From the NCBI GenBank assembly GCA_964036315.1, contig OZ038510.1, positions 80,949,349-81,013,348 of the forward strand: a DNA stretch of 64,000 bases, written 5' to 3'. Both the position numbers and the translations under genes were made by a program. This document shows, in pieces, positions 30,558 through 42,899 of the stretch. Below the pieces are notes generated by a model that ran no database searches, was not told the DNA's origin, and saw only the letters and a list, made by a program, of their open reading frames with translations. This DNA is from Acanthosepion esculentum (taxonomy: Eukaryota > Mollusca > Cephalopoda > Sepiida > Sepiidae). Position 1 is the stretch's first letter. Every line of letters starts with the position of its first letter.

Positions 30558-33500
30558 CCATTTACTGTCGAGCAATTGATTTCGAGCAATTTACCGTCGA
30601 GCAATTGATTTCGAGCAATTTACTGTCGAGCAATTTACTGTCAAGCAATTGATTTCGAGCAATTTACTGTCGAGCAACTGATTTCGATCAATTAACTGTC
30701 GAGCAATTGATTTCGAGCAATTAACTGTCGAGCAATTGATTTCGAGCAATTTACTGTCGAGCAATTGATTTCGAGCAATTTACTGTCGAGCAATTGATTT
30801 CGAGCAATTTACTGTCGAGCAATTGATTTCGAGCAATTTACTGTCGAGCAATTGATTTCGAGCAATTAACTGTCGAGCAATTCATTTCGAGCAATTAACT
30901 GTCGAGCAATTCATTTCGAGCAATTAACTGTCGAGCAATTGATTTCGAGCAATTTACTGTCGAGCAATTGATTTCGAGCAATTTACTGTAGAGCAATTGA
31001 TTTCGAGCAATTTACTGTCGAGCAATTGATTTCGAGCAATTAACTGTCGAGCAATTGATTTCGAGCAATTAACTGTCGAGCAATTCATTTCGAGCAATTA
31101 ACTGTCGAGCAATTGATTTCGAGCAATTTACTGTCGAGCAATTGATTTCGAGCAATTTACTGTCGAGAAATTGATTTCGAGCAATTAACTGTCGAGCAAT
31201 TAATTTCGAGCAATTAACTGTCGAGCAATTGATTTCGAGCAATTGATTTCGAGCAATTTACTGTCGAGCAATTAACTGTCGAGCAATTGATTTCGAGGAA
31301 TTAACTGTTGAGCAATTGGTTTCGAGCAATTAACTGTCGAGCAATTGATTTCGAGCAATTAACTGTCGAGCAATTGATTTCGAGCAATTAACTGTCGAGC
31401 ATTTAACTGTCGAGCAATTGATTACGAGCAATTAACTGTCGAGCAATTAACTGTCGAGCAATTGATTTCGAGCAATTAACTGTCGAGCAATTAACTGTCG
31501 AGCAATTGATTTCGAGCAATTAACTGTCGAGCATTTAACTGTCGAGCAATTGATTTCGAGCAATTTACTGTCGAGCAATTAACTGTCGAGCAATTGATTT
31601 CGAGCAATATACTGTCGAGCAATTGATTTCGAGCAATTAACTGTCGAGCAATTGATTTCGAGCAATTAACTGTCGAGCAATTGATTTCGAGCAATTAACT
31701 GTCGAGCAATTGATTTCAAGCAATTAACTGTCGAGCAAGTGATTTCGAGTAATTTAGTGTCGAGCAATTAATTTCGAGCAATTAACTGTCGGGCAATTGA
31801 TTTCAAGCAATTAACTGTCGAGCAATTGACTTCGAGCAATTAACTGTCGAGCAATTAATTTCGAGCAATTAACTGTCGGGCAATTGATTTCGAGCAATTT
31901 ACTGTCGAGCAATTGATTTCGAGCAATTAACTGTCGAGCAATTGATTTCGAGCAATTTACTGTCGAGCAATTGATTTCGAGCAATTAACTGTCGAGCAAT
32001 TGATTTCGAGCAATTTACTGTCGAGCAATTGATTTCGAGCAATTTACTGTCGAGCAATTGATTTCGAGAAATTAACTGTAGAGCAATTAATTTCGAGCAA
32101 TTAACTGTCGAGCAATTGATTTCGAGCAATTGATTTCGAGCAATTTACTGTCGAGCAATTAACTGTCGAGCAATTGATTTCGAGGAATTAACTGTTGAGC
32201 AATTGGTTTCGAGCAATTAACTGTCGAGCAATTGATTTCGAGCAATTAACTGTCGAGCAATTGATTTCGAGCAATTAACTGTCGAGCATTTAATTGTCGA
32301 GCAATTGATTTCGAGCAATTTACTGTCGAGCAATTAACTGTCGAGCAATTGATTTCGAATAATTTACTGTCGAGCAATTGATTTCGAGCAATTAACTGTC
32401 GAGCAATTAACTGTCGAGCAATTGATTTCGAGCAATTAACTGTCGAGCATTTAACTGTCGAGCAATTGATTTCGAGCAATTAACTGTCGAGCAATTAACT
32501 GTCGAGCAATTGATTTCGAGCAATTAACTGTCGAGCATTTAACTGTCGAGCAATTGATTTCGAGCAATTTACTGTCGAGCAATTAACTGTCGAGCAATTG
32601 ATTTCGAGCAATTTACTGTCGAGCAATTGATTTCGAGCAATTAACTGTCGAGCAATTGATTTCGAGCAATTAACTGTCGAGCAATTGATTTCAAGCAATT
32701 AACTGTCGAGCAAGTGATTTCGAGTAATTTAGTGCCGAGCAATTAATTTCGAGCAATTAACTGTCGGGCAATTGATTTCAAGCAATTAACTGTCAAGCAA
32801 ATGATTTCGAGTAATTAACTGTCGAGCAATTGATTTCGAGCAATTAACTGTCGAGCAATTGATTTCGAGCAATTAACTGTCGAGGAATTGATTTCGAGCA
32901 ATTTACTGTTGAGCAATTGATTTCGAACAATTAACTGTCAAGCAATTGATTTCGAGCAATTTACTGTCGAGCAACTGATTTCGAGCAATTAACTGTCGAG
33001 CAATTGATTTCGAGCAATTAACTGTCGAGCAATTGATTTCGAGCAATTGATTTCGAGCAATTTACTGTCGAGCAATTAACTGTCGAGCAATTGATTTCGA
33101 GGAATTAACTGTTGAGCAATTGGTTTCGAGCAATTAACTGTCGAGCAATTGATTTCGAGCAATTAACTGTCGAGCAATTGATTTCGAGCAATTAACTGTC
33201 GAGCATTTAACTGTTGAGCAATTGATTTCGAGCAATTTACTGTCGAGCAATTAACTGTCGAGCAATTGATTTCGAATAATTTACTGTCGAGCAATTGATT
33301 TCGAGCAATTAACTGTCGAGCAATTAACTGTCGAGCAATTGATTTCGAGCAATTAACTGTCGAGCAATTAACTGTCGAGCAATTGATTTCGAGCAATTTA
33401 CTGTCGAGCAATTGATTTCGAGCAATTAACTGTCGAGCAATTGATTTCGAGCAATTAACTGTCGAGCAATTAACTGTCGAGCAATTGATTTCAAGCAATT

Positions 33501-36500
33501 AACTGTCGAGCAAGTGATTTTGAGTAATTTAGTGCCGAGCAATTAATTTCGAGCAATTAACTGTCGGGCAATTGATTTCAAGCAATTAACTGTCAAGCAA
33601 ATGATTTCGAGTAATTAACTGTCGAGCAATTGATTTCGAGCAATTAACTGTCGAGCAATTGATTTCGAGCAATTAACTGTCGAGGAATTGATTTCGAGCA
33701 ATTTACTGTTGAGCAATTGATTTCGAACAATTAACTGTCAAGCAATTGATTTCGAGCAATTTACTGTCGAGCAACTGATTTCGAGCAATTAACTGTCGAG
33801 CAATTGATTTCGAGCAATTAACTGTCGAGCAATTGATTTCGAGCAATTAACTGTCGAGCAATTAAATGTCGAGCAATTGATTTTGAGCAATTAACTGTCG
33901 AGCAATTAACTGTCGAGCAATTAACTGTCGAGCAATTGATTTTGAGCAATTAACTGTCGAGCATTTAACTGTCGAGCAATTGATTTCGAGCAATTTACTG
34001 TCGAGCAATTAACTGTCGAGCAATTGATTTCGAGCAATTTACTGTCGAGCAATTGATTTCGAGCAATTTACTGTCGAGCAATTGATTTCGAACAATTTAC
34101 TGTCGAGCAATTGATTTCGAGCAATTTACTATCGAGCAATTGATTTCGAGCAATTAACTGTCGAGCAATTGATTTCGAACAATTTACTGTCGAGCAATTG
34201 ATTTCGAGCAATTCATTATCGAGCAATTGATTTCGAGAAATTAACTGTCGGGCAATTGATTTCGAGCAATTAACTGTCGAGCAATTGACTTCGAGCAATT
34301 AACTGTCGAGCAATTAATTTCGAGCAATTAACTGTCGGGCAATTGATTTCGAGCAATTTACTGTCGAGCAATTGATTTCGAGCAATTAACTGTCGAGCAA
34401 TTGATTTCGAGCAATTTACTGTCAAGCAATTAATTTCGAGCAATTTACTGTTGAGCAATTGATTTCGAGCAATTTACTGTCGAGCAATTGATTTTGAGCA
34501 ATTTACTGTCGAGCAATTAACTGTCGAGCAATTGATTTCGAGCAATTAACTGTCGAGCAATTGATTTCGAGCAATTAACTGTAGAGCAATTAATTTCGAG
34601 CAATTAACTGTCGAGCAATTGATTTCGAGCAATTAACTGTCGAGCAATTGATTTCGAGCAATTTACTGTCGAGCAATTAACTGTTGAGCAATTGATTTCG
34701 AGCAATTTTACTGTTGAGCAATTGATTTCGAGCAATTGATTTCGAGCAATTAACTGTCGAGCAATTAATTTCGAGCAATTAACTGTCGAGCAATTGATTT
34801 CGAGCAATTTACTGTCGAGCAATTGATTTCGAGAAATTAACTGTCGAGCAATTAATTTCGAGCAATTAACTGTCGGGCAATTGATTTCGAGCAATTTACT
34901 GTCGAGCAATTGATTTCGAGAAATTAACTGTCGAGCAATTAATTTCGAGCAATTAACTGTCGAGCAATTGATTTCGAGCAATTAACTGTCGAGCAATTGA
35001 TTTCGAGCAATTAACTGTCGAGCAAGTGATTTCGAGCAATTCACTATCGAGCAATTGATTTCGTGCAATTTACTGTCGAGCAATTGATTTCGAGCAATTC
35101 ACTATCGAGCAATTGATTTCGAGCAATTTTACTGTTGAGCAATTGATTTCGAGCAATTGATTTCGAGCAATTAACTGTCGAGCAATTAATTTCGAGCAAT
35201 TAACTGTCGAGCAATTGATTTCGAGCAATTTACTGTCGAGCAATTGATTTCGAGAAATTAACTGTCGAGCAATTAATTTCGAGCAATTAACTGTCGGGCA
35301 ATTGATTTCGAGCAATTTACTGTCGAGCAATTGATTTCGAGAAATTAACTGTCGAGCAATTAATTTCGAGCAATTAACTGTCGAGCAATTGATTTCGAGC
35401 AATTAACTGTCGAGCAATTGACTTCGAGCAATTAACTGTCGAGCAATTGATTTCGAGCAATTTACTATCGAGCAATTGATTTCGTGCAATTTACTGTCGA
35501 GCAATTGATTTCGAGCAATTCACTATCGAGCAAATAAATTCGAGCAATTAACTGTCGAGCAATTGATTTCGAGCAATTCACTATCGAGCAATTGATTTCG
35601 AGCAATTAACTGTCGAGCAAGTGATTTCGAGCAATTCACTATCGAGCAATTGATTTCGTGCAATTTACTGTCGAGCAATTGATTTCGAGCAATTCACTAT
35701 CGAGCAATTGATTTCGAGCAATTAACTGTCGAGCAATTGATTTCGAGCAATTCACTATCGAGCAATTGATTTCGAGCAATTAACTGTCGAGCAAGTGATT
35801 TCGAGCAATTCACTATCGAGCAATTGATTTCGAGCAATTAACTGTCGAGCAATTAACTGTCGAGCAATTAACTGTCGAGCAATTGATTTCGAGCAATTAA
35901 CTGTCGAGCAAGTGATTTCGAGCAATTCACTATCGAGCAATTGATTTCGAGCAATTAACTGTCGAGCAATTAACTGTCGAGCAATTAACTGTCGAGCAAT
36001 TGATTTCGAGCAATTAACTGTAGAGCAATTAATTTCGAGCAATTAACTGTCGGGCAATTGATTTCGAGCAATTAACTGTCGAGCAATTGACTTCGAGCAA
36101 TTAACTGTCGAGCAATTAATTTCGAGCAATTAACTGTTGAGCAATTGATTTCGAGCAATTTACTGTCGAGCAATTGATTTTGAACAATTTACTGTCGAGC
36201 AATTAACTGTCGAGGAATTGATTTCGAGCAATTAACTGTCGAGCAATTGATTTCGAGCAATTTACTGTCAAGCAATTAATTTCGAGCAATTTACTGTTGA
36301 GCAATTGATTTCGAGCAATTTACTGTCGAGCAATTGATTTTGAACAATTTACTGTCGAGCAATTGATTTCGAGCAATTGATTTCGAGCAATTGATTTCGA
36401 GCAATTTACTGTCGAGCAATTGATTTCGAGCAATTAACTGTCGAGCAATTGATTTCGAGCAATTAATTGTCGAGCAATTGATTTCGAGCAATTTACTGTC

Positions 36501-39500
36501 GAGCAGTTAACTGTTGAGCAATTGATTTCGAGCAATTTTACTGTTGAGCAATTGATTTCGAGCAATTGATTTCGAGCAATTAACTGTCGAGCAATTAATT
36601 TCGAGCAATTAACTGTCGAGCAATTGATTTCGAGCAATTGATTTCGAGAAATTAACTGTCGAGCAATTAATTTCGAGCAATTAACTGTCGGGCAATTGAT
36701 TTCGAGCAATTTACTGTAGAGCAATTTATTTCGAGCAATTAACTGTCGAGCAATTGATTTCGAGCAATTTACTGTCGAGCAATTGATTTTGAGCAATTTA
36801 CTGTCGAGCAATTAACTGTCGAGCAATTGATTTCGAGCAATTAACTGTCGAGCAATTGATTTCGAGCAATTGATTTCGAGCAATTTACTGTCGAGCAATT
36901 GATTTCGAGCAATTAACTGTCGAGCAATTGATTTCGAGCAATTAACTGTAGAGCAATTAATTTCGAGCAATTAACTGTCGAGCAATTGATTTCGAGCAAT
37001 TTTACTGTTGAGCAATTGATTTCGAGCAATTGATTTCGAGCAATTAACTGTCGAGCAATTAATTTCGAGCAATTAACAGTCGAGCAATTGATTTCGAGCA
37101 ATTAACTGTCGAGCAAGTGATTTCGAGCAATTCACTATCGAGCAATTGATTTCGAGCAATTAACTGTCGAGCAATTAACTGTCGAGCAATTAACTGTCGA
37201 GCAATTGATTTCGAGCAATTAACTGTAGAGCAATTAATTTCGAGCAATTAACTGTCGAGCAATTGATTTTGAACAATTTACTGTCGAGCAATTAACTGTC
37301 GAGGAATTGATTTCGAGCAATTAACTGTCGAGCAATTGATTTCGAGCAATTTACTGTCAAGCAATTAATTTCGAGCAATTTACTGTTGAGCAATTGATTT
37401 CCAGCAATTTACTGTCGAGCAATTGATTTTGAACAATTTACTGTCGAGCAATTAACTGTCGAGCAATTGATTTCGAGCAATTAACTGTCGAGCAATTGAT
37501 TTCGAGCAATTGACTGTCGAGCAATTAACTGTCGAGCAATTGATTTCGAGCAATTCACTATCGAGCAATTGATTTCGAGCAATTAACTGTCGAGCAATTG
37601 ATTTCGAACAATTTACTGTAGAGCAATTGATTTCTAGCAATTTACTGTCGAGCAATTGATTTCGAGCAATTAACTGTCGAGCAATTGATTTCGAGCAATT
37701 AATTGTCGAGCAATTGATTTCGAGCAATTTACTGTCGAGCAGTTAACTGTTGAGCAATTGATTTCGAGCAATTTTACTGTTGAGCAATTGATTTCGAGCA
37801 ATTGATTTCGAGCAATTAACTGTCGAGCAATTAATTTCGAGCAATTAACTGTCGAGCAATTGATTTCGAGCAATTGATTTCGAGAAATTAACTGTCGAGC
37901 AATTAATTTCGAGCAATTAGCTGTCGGGCAATTGATTTCGAGCAATTTACTGTAGAGCAATTTATTTCGAGCAATTAACTGTCAAGCAATTGATTTCGAG
38001 CAATTTACAGTCGAGCAATTGATTTTGAGCAATTTACTGTCGAGCAATTAACTGTCGAGCAATTGATTTCGAGCAATTAACTGTCGAGCAATTGATTTCG
38101 AGCAATTGATTTCGAGCAATTTACTGTCGAGCAATTGATTTCGAGCAATTAACTGTCGAGCAATTGATTTCGAGCAATTAACTGTAGAGCAATTAATTTC
38201 GAGCAATTAACTGTCGAGCAATTGATTTCGAGCAATTTTACTGTTGAGCAATTGATTTCGAGCAATTGATTTCGAGCAATTAACTGTCGAGCAATTAATT
38301 TCGAGCAATTAACAGTCGAGCAATTGATTTCGAGCAATTAACTGTCGAGCAATTGATTTCGAGCAATTTACTGCGAGCAATTGATTTCGAGCAATTAACT
38401 GTCGAGCAATTGATTTCGAGCAATTTACTGTAGAGCAATTGATTTCTAGCAATTTACTGTCGAGCAATTGATTTCGAGCAATTGATTTCGAGCAATTTTA
38501 CTGTTGAGCAATTGATTTCGAGCAATTGATTTCGAGCAATTAACTGTCGAGCAATTAATTTCGAGCAATTAACTGTCGAGCAATTGATTTCGAGCAATTG
38601 ATTTCGAGAAATTAACTGTCGAGCAATTAATTTCGAGCAATTAGCTGTCGGGCAATTGATTTCGAGCAATTTACTGTAGAGCAATTTATTTCGAGCAATT
38701 AACTGTCAAGCAATTGATTTCGAGCAATTTACAGTCGAGCAATTGATTTTGAGCAATTTACTGTCGAGCAATTAACTGTCGAGCAATTGATTTCGAGCAA
38801 TTAACTGTCGAGCAATTGATTTCGAGCAATTGATTTCGAGCAATTTACTGTCGAGCAATTGATTTCGAGCAATTAACTGTCGAGCAATTGATTTCGAGCA
38901 ATTAACTGTAGAGCAATTAATTTCGAGCAATTAACTGTCGAGCAATTGATTTCGAGCAATTTTACTGTTGAGCAATTGATTTCGAGCAATTGATTTCGAG
39001 CAATTAACTGTCGAGCAATTAATTTCGAGCAATTAACAGTCGAGCAATTGATTTCGAGCAATTAACTGTCGAGCAATTGATTTCGAGCAATTTACTGCGA
39101 GCAATTGATTTCGAGCAATTAACTGTCGAGCAATTGATTTCGAGCAATTTACTGTAGAGCAATTGATTTCTAGCAATTTACTGTCGAGCAATTGATTTCG
39201 AGCAATTAACTTTCGAGCAATTGATTTCGAGCAATTAACTGTCGAGCAATTGATTTCGAGCAATTTACTGCGCGCAATTGATTTCGAGCAATTTTTCTGT
39301 TGAGTAATTGATTTCGAGCAATTTACTGTCGAGCAATTGATTTCGAGCAATTAACTTTCGAGCAATTGATTTCGAGCAATTAACTGTCGAGCAATTGATT
39401 TCGAGCAATTTACTGCGCGCAATTGATTTCGAGCAATTTTTCTGTCGAATAATTGATTTCGAGCAATTTACTGTCGAGCAACTGATTTCGAGCAATTTAC

Positions 39501-39529
39501 TGTCGAGCAATTTATTTCGAGCAATTTAC
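30558..39529. repeat. 9-kb satellite, 14+15 bp alternating unit
   Basis: Two related monomers alternate: TCGAGCAATTGATT (14 bp) and TCGAGCAATTAACTG or TCGAGCAATTTACTG (15 bp), giving a 29-bp unit. The order is often doubled (two 15-mers or two 14-mers in a row). Higher-order repeats are visible: a variant string recurs 723 bp apart (37918 and 38641), another 801 bp apart (about 32730 and 33531), and GAGCAATTGGTTTCG at about 31311, 32196 and 33114. The right edge changes sharply to PLE-like DNA. Minus-strand frames of 60-125 codons exist only because three units equal 87 bp with few stops. Confidence 0.97.
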
Positions 39530-39790
39530 CTAGTAGCCTTATAATTGTATTTTTGACCTGTAATTTACCTAGTACCCTTATAATTGTATTTTTGTCGATC
39601 TTGTTTGTTAAGTTTCCAAATGTGTTTAAATGAGTCCTAATTGAGGTATGGTCAGAGTGATGTAACGTGAGTCTTCTTGATAGGCATGTAGTGGTATATC
39701 CAATATAATTATTCATGAATTTGGTTTGATCAGGAACACAATTCCTTAAGGGACATGTGAATTCATAATTAATATTGGTTGTCTGTAATT
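39530..39790 (-). pseudogene. PLE GIY-YIG endonuclease fragment, lineage B
   Basis: The minus strand reads FTCPLRNCVPDQTK, then NNYIGYTTTCLSRRLTLHHS and IRTHLNTFGNL. CPLRNC is a short Cys knuckle, YIGYTT the second GIY-YIG motif, and SRRL the conserved Arg region. The frame runs directly into the satellite at 39530, and its last residues (IIRVLGK, IIRLLGK) are repeated once at the border. Confidence 0.65.
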
Positions 39791-40058
39791 GTAAAGAAAC
39801 TTTATGGAGTCCGTGTATAACAGAAAGTAATCCAAGCAGGTTATGGAATGAACTACAGCAAAGTATTGTTTTTTTTTATTGATTAACAACAAGGATATTT
39901 TTGGGAGATGCTTTATTCTTTGTGTGATAAAAATGTCTGTATTTTATCGTGTAGTTTCTGAAAGACAACCTAAGGAGGAATGTTGTAAGGTAACTCTTGA
40001 TAGAAACGGTATAACGTTACCCTTAAAAAAAAAAAAAAGAAAAAAAAAAGACCGTTGT

Positions 40059-40062
<4 letters not shown>

Positions 40063-40112
<50 letters not shown>
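40063..40112. repeat. (TA)n tract
   Basis: TA run. Confidence 0.95.
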
Positions 40113-40115
<3 letters not shown>

Positions 40116-40439
40116 CCGGGCTTAACCATAAATTTAACAATATAGATAGTATTAATATATAACCCTACAAATCAAAACCTACCCACATTTCTCACCCACA
40201 CAAGACAGACCTGCTTACGTAGGTGTTGAAGCTTCACACTTATACACACCCACACGAATATACACACATCATACTCACTCACTCCCTAATGAGCCAAATG
40301 ATAACACGCACCCATAGTAATATACACGCTTACACACATCATACTCATTCACTCCTTAAGAACCAAATAACACACACACACTTAACAGAGACACATCCCC
40401 TCTCAAGGAACCAATAAAACTGTTAAAATGACCAAGGGA
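40113..40439. other. CA/CAT-rich DNA, no gene
   Basis: Loose ACACAC/CATACTCACTC repeats. No coding signal. Confidence 0.5.
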
Positions 40440-40772
40440 ATTCAGACCAGGATGAATCCATCCAGCTCTTAGCTTAAATAACAACTTAAAAGAGACTGTT
40501 TGACCAACACAAAGGCTGACCAAAATTCATGTTAAAAAAATAAAAAACAAATGAAAACTACAGACAAAAGTTCATTTTCTCCATCAAGACATTCATTTCT
40601 GTAGTTCACTGCTACCAGCAAGCAGAAAATTATTTTTCTCCTGATGATGGCCATGTTGGCCGAAACTAGTCGAGGAATCTAAATGAAATAATAATAATAA
40701 TAAAAACGAAGGATTATTAATATACAACCCAGTGTGTCTGAAGATTTTAACTTTCTAATAGTTTTTATTGTT

Positions 40773-40776
<4 letters not shown>
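40440..40776 (+). mobile_element. Short retroelement-like repeat with hammerhead-like motif
   Basis: Plus-strand copy of the repeat inverted at 7155-7480. It shares AAGAGACTGTTTGACCAACA, GAAAACTACAGACAAA, the ribozyme-like segment, AATGAAATAATAATAATAAT, and the end CCAGTGTGTCTGAAGATTTTAA..TTATTGTTCAATA, then (TA)n. There is no ORF. It may be a PLE 3' end or a small non-autonomous element. Confidence 0.65.
40636..40678 (+). ncRNA. Hammerhead-like motif, extra-base variant
   Basis: CTGATGA (40642-40648), extra T, stem GGCC-ATGTT-GGCC, GAAA (40663-40666), palindrome ACTAGT, C at 40672. Flanks TTTCTC (40636-40641) and GAGGAA (40673-40678) pair over 6 bp including one G-U. A palindromic, loopless third stem is typical of hammerheads that act as dimers in retroelement RNA. 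Confidence 0.55.

Positions 40777-40826
<50 letters not shown>
40777..40826. repeat. (TA)n tract
   Basis: TA run at the 3' end of the repeat. Confidence 0.95.
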
Positions 40827-40828
<2 letters not shown>

Positions 40829-41904
40829 AGGCTGATCGACTGGGAAAAGGACACGTTAAAGGGAATACGTTTATCCATTTTGTGAATTTCTAGATACAAA
40901 GGTAGAGAGAACATGCCACCCGCGGGGGTGGGGGGTGGTGAGTGTGTTTAACAAACGAATCCCGAGAGAAAAAGCCAACCATGTACATTCCAGAGATGTT
41001 TTCTGTCTGCAGAATTCGTTTAGAATGAATGGGAGGAGGTTTAGCACGTGTAAGTGACAACGGGCATGCCTGCAGGGGAGAGAAATTAAAGCGATCCTTT
41101 AGATAAAGCGCACTAGATGTGCTGTGCATATTACATTTAGACTTGTTTTGAAAATATTCTTCAAGCAAAGAATCCTGTCGCCATTCGCGTTTTTTTTTTC
41201 AATTCTTTAATTTTAATTCATTTCTAATGAAGAAAATAAAAAGAAAAGGAGAAAACAAAACGAAAAAGAAAGTCTAATTTCTATGTTTCTGTATTTTAAT
41301 ACGCTAAGTATTTAGTCTTTTATGTATTCCTGGTCTTAATAGAGAAAAGATTACTGAAACTTTTACCGGAAGAATTATGGAAATGTTCTATGCATTAACA
41401 CAAAAAACGGTATCAATATTTTAAGTATTTTAAATATCTCAGCTTTATTTTAGCGGCTTGAAATTGCAACAGAATTATGGAAAGATCAGACGATATGCGT
41501 AACAAAGGTTTCAAATTCGCTTATTGTTAAATGTTTTTCTTCGCAATTACCGGTAATTTTATAATTTCTTTAAACGGAGCCACTTATAAAAAGTTGAAAA
41601 ATTAACATTTTTTTTTCTCTAAGCAAAACTGTACTATTTCTATTAAATTACTTTATATTCTATCATAGAAATACCCAATTTTTAAAAAAATTCAATGTAC
41701 CGTCCACAATGTCGTCAGTCACGGCTCTCCACAGATTCCTTTTTTTTCTTTTAATATCTGTGAATTTTCATAAGTTCTTGGGAAATATAGTACCGTGATT
41801 CTACCTTCTCATGTCCACGATTTTTAATTCTTTTTTTTTAATCGATTGCACACCAAACAAGGCAGTAAAGCCACTAAGAAAATTAATGTGTGTGAAAGAA
41901 TTAG
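40827..41904. other. No gene seen
   Basis: A 92-codon minus-strand frame at 40890-41168 shows no motif. The remainder is AT-rich. Confidence 0.45.
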
Positions 41905-42060
41905 GAACAGAAACAGTAATGATGAGCAGAAAGAGAAGAGATTAATCAGGAGGAAAGCAGATAGCGATTGACATTGCATTTAAAGTTTTGATGATAAAGG
42001 TGGACTGGAAAGCATGGAGCCGGAATGGAATTCCACAAGCGAGAATTTGTCCGGATGTTA
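41905..42060 (-). pseudogene. Non-LTR RT C-terminal remnant
   Basis: The minus strand reads WNSIPAPCFPVHL then FKCNVNRYLLSS and a stop, the tail of the RLWNSLP family. Confidence 0.65.
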
Positions 42061-42405
42061 AATTAGATCACCACGGGTCCTAATGTCAGTTATTACAACT
42101 GTGACGACACACCATTTTCTCCCCACTTCCTGCACGATAATAGCTTTACATCTTTCTTTCCCCCACTCTCTCAATATGAAATCACTATTCTTAATTTTTA
42201 AACCTAGAGTAAATTTTTCCATTTTCATTTGGTTTACAGGGCTGAAGATTTGAAGTCATCATTTATCGACTTCAATGAAATAAATATCACCTATGATTTT
42301 TAAAGTGTTTGTCAATATATATATATATATATTAATATGTATCAATAAAACGAATATATATATAATTAAGTAATTCATTGAGCCTGATAGAAACCTCAAC
42401 AGAAA

Positions 42406-42452
42406 GCACTGGACGGCCGTTTCGTCCTATATTTGGGACTCATCAGCAGTGC
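42406..42452 (-). ncRNA. Hammerhead ribozyme (canonical)
   Basis: The minus strand contains every conserved part in order: stem I GCACTG/CAGTGC (6 perfect bp), core CTGATGA, stem II GTCC-CAAATATA-GGAC (4 bp), GAA plus A15.1, stem III palindrome ACGGCCGT, and C at the cleavage position. Predicted cleavage is between 42412 and 42411 on the minus strand. The loopless palindromic stem III suggests it works as a dimer, as proposed for PLE and retrozyme hammerheads. No deviation from the consensus core. Confidence 0.9.
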
Positions 42453-42786
42453 GCATACACTACCAAGAACTGAAACCGGACAGTTAGGTTATCAAGCAAA
42501 CGTCATACCAACTGTTCAACGGGATTCGGTGACGAAGAGGTAGCAAATCAGACTCAATATAGCGCCGGTCGCTCACATATTCCGTTTTTGAACACAACTT
42601 AAGTTCTCTGCAACCATAGGACTGTGCCCCCGGGAGCCACGACTACTATCACCAAGCCGCTCAAACTGAAGCATTAGAAGCCGGATCAAGCAATGAAATA
42701 CACATGTTAGAAACTGTTAGGAGGATTTGATAATTATAATTAAGTAATTCATTGAGTCTGATAGAAACCTCAACAGAATGCAGAAA

Positions 42787-42828
42787 GCACTGGACGGCCG
42801 TTTCGTCCTATATTTGGGACTCAATGCG
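42787..42828 (-). ncRNA. Hammerhead ribozyme, core deleted
   Basis: The copy in the second repeat keeps stem II (GTCC/GGAC), GAAA, ACGGCCGT and CAGTGC. A 6-nt deletion next to 42828 removes part of the CTGATGA core and the stem I 5' strand. It should be catalytically dead in cis. Confidence 0.85.
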
Positions 42829-42899
42829 CATCCACTACCGAGAATTGAAACCCGGACAGTTAGATTATCAAGCAAACGTCATACCAACTGTTCAACGGG

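Larger units (their letters stand above)
42361..42899 (-). mobile_element. Retrozyme-like repeat pair with hammerhead
   Basis: Two direct repeats, 42361-42523 and 42735-42899 (about 164 bp, a few mismatches), flank a 211-bp unique centre with no ORF. Each repeat carries a hammerhead site on the minus strand at equivalent positions, so the distance between cleavage points is 381 bp. Retrozymes are small non-autonomous retroelements made of such repeats; their RNA is cut to unit length by the ribozyme and circularised. The unit size fits animal retrozymes. PLEs are the suspected movers. A truncated PLE with direct repeats is the alternative. (TA)n tracts lie on both sides. Confidence 0.75.

Noticed and set aside
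31491..39510. Many minus-strand frames with LLEINCSTVNCSKSIARQL-like repeats
   Set aside because: Satellite artefact: 29 codons equal three 29-bp units, and frames end wherever a TTAACTG monomer falls in the wrong phase.
30558..39529. CRISPR-like array
   Set aside because: Units are contiguous 14/15-bp monomers without unique spacers, in eukaryotic repeat DNA.
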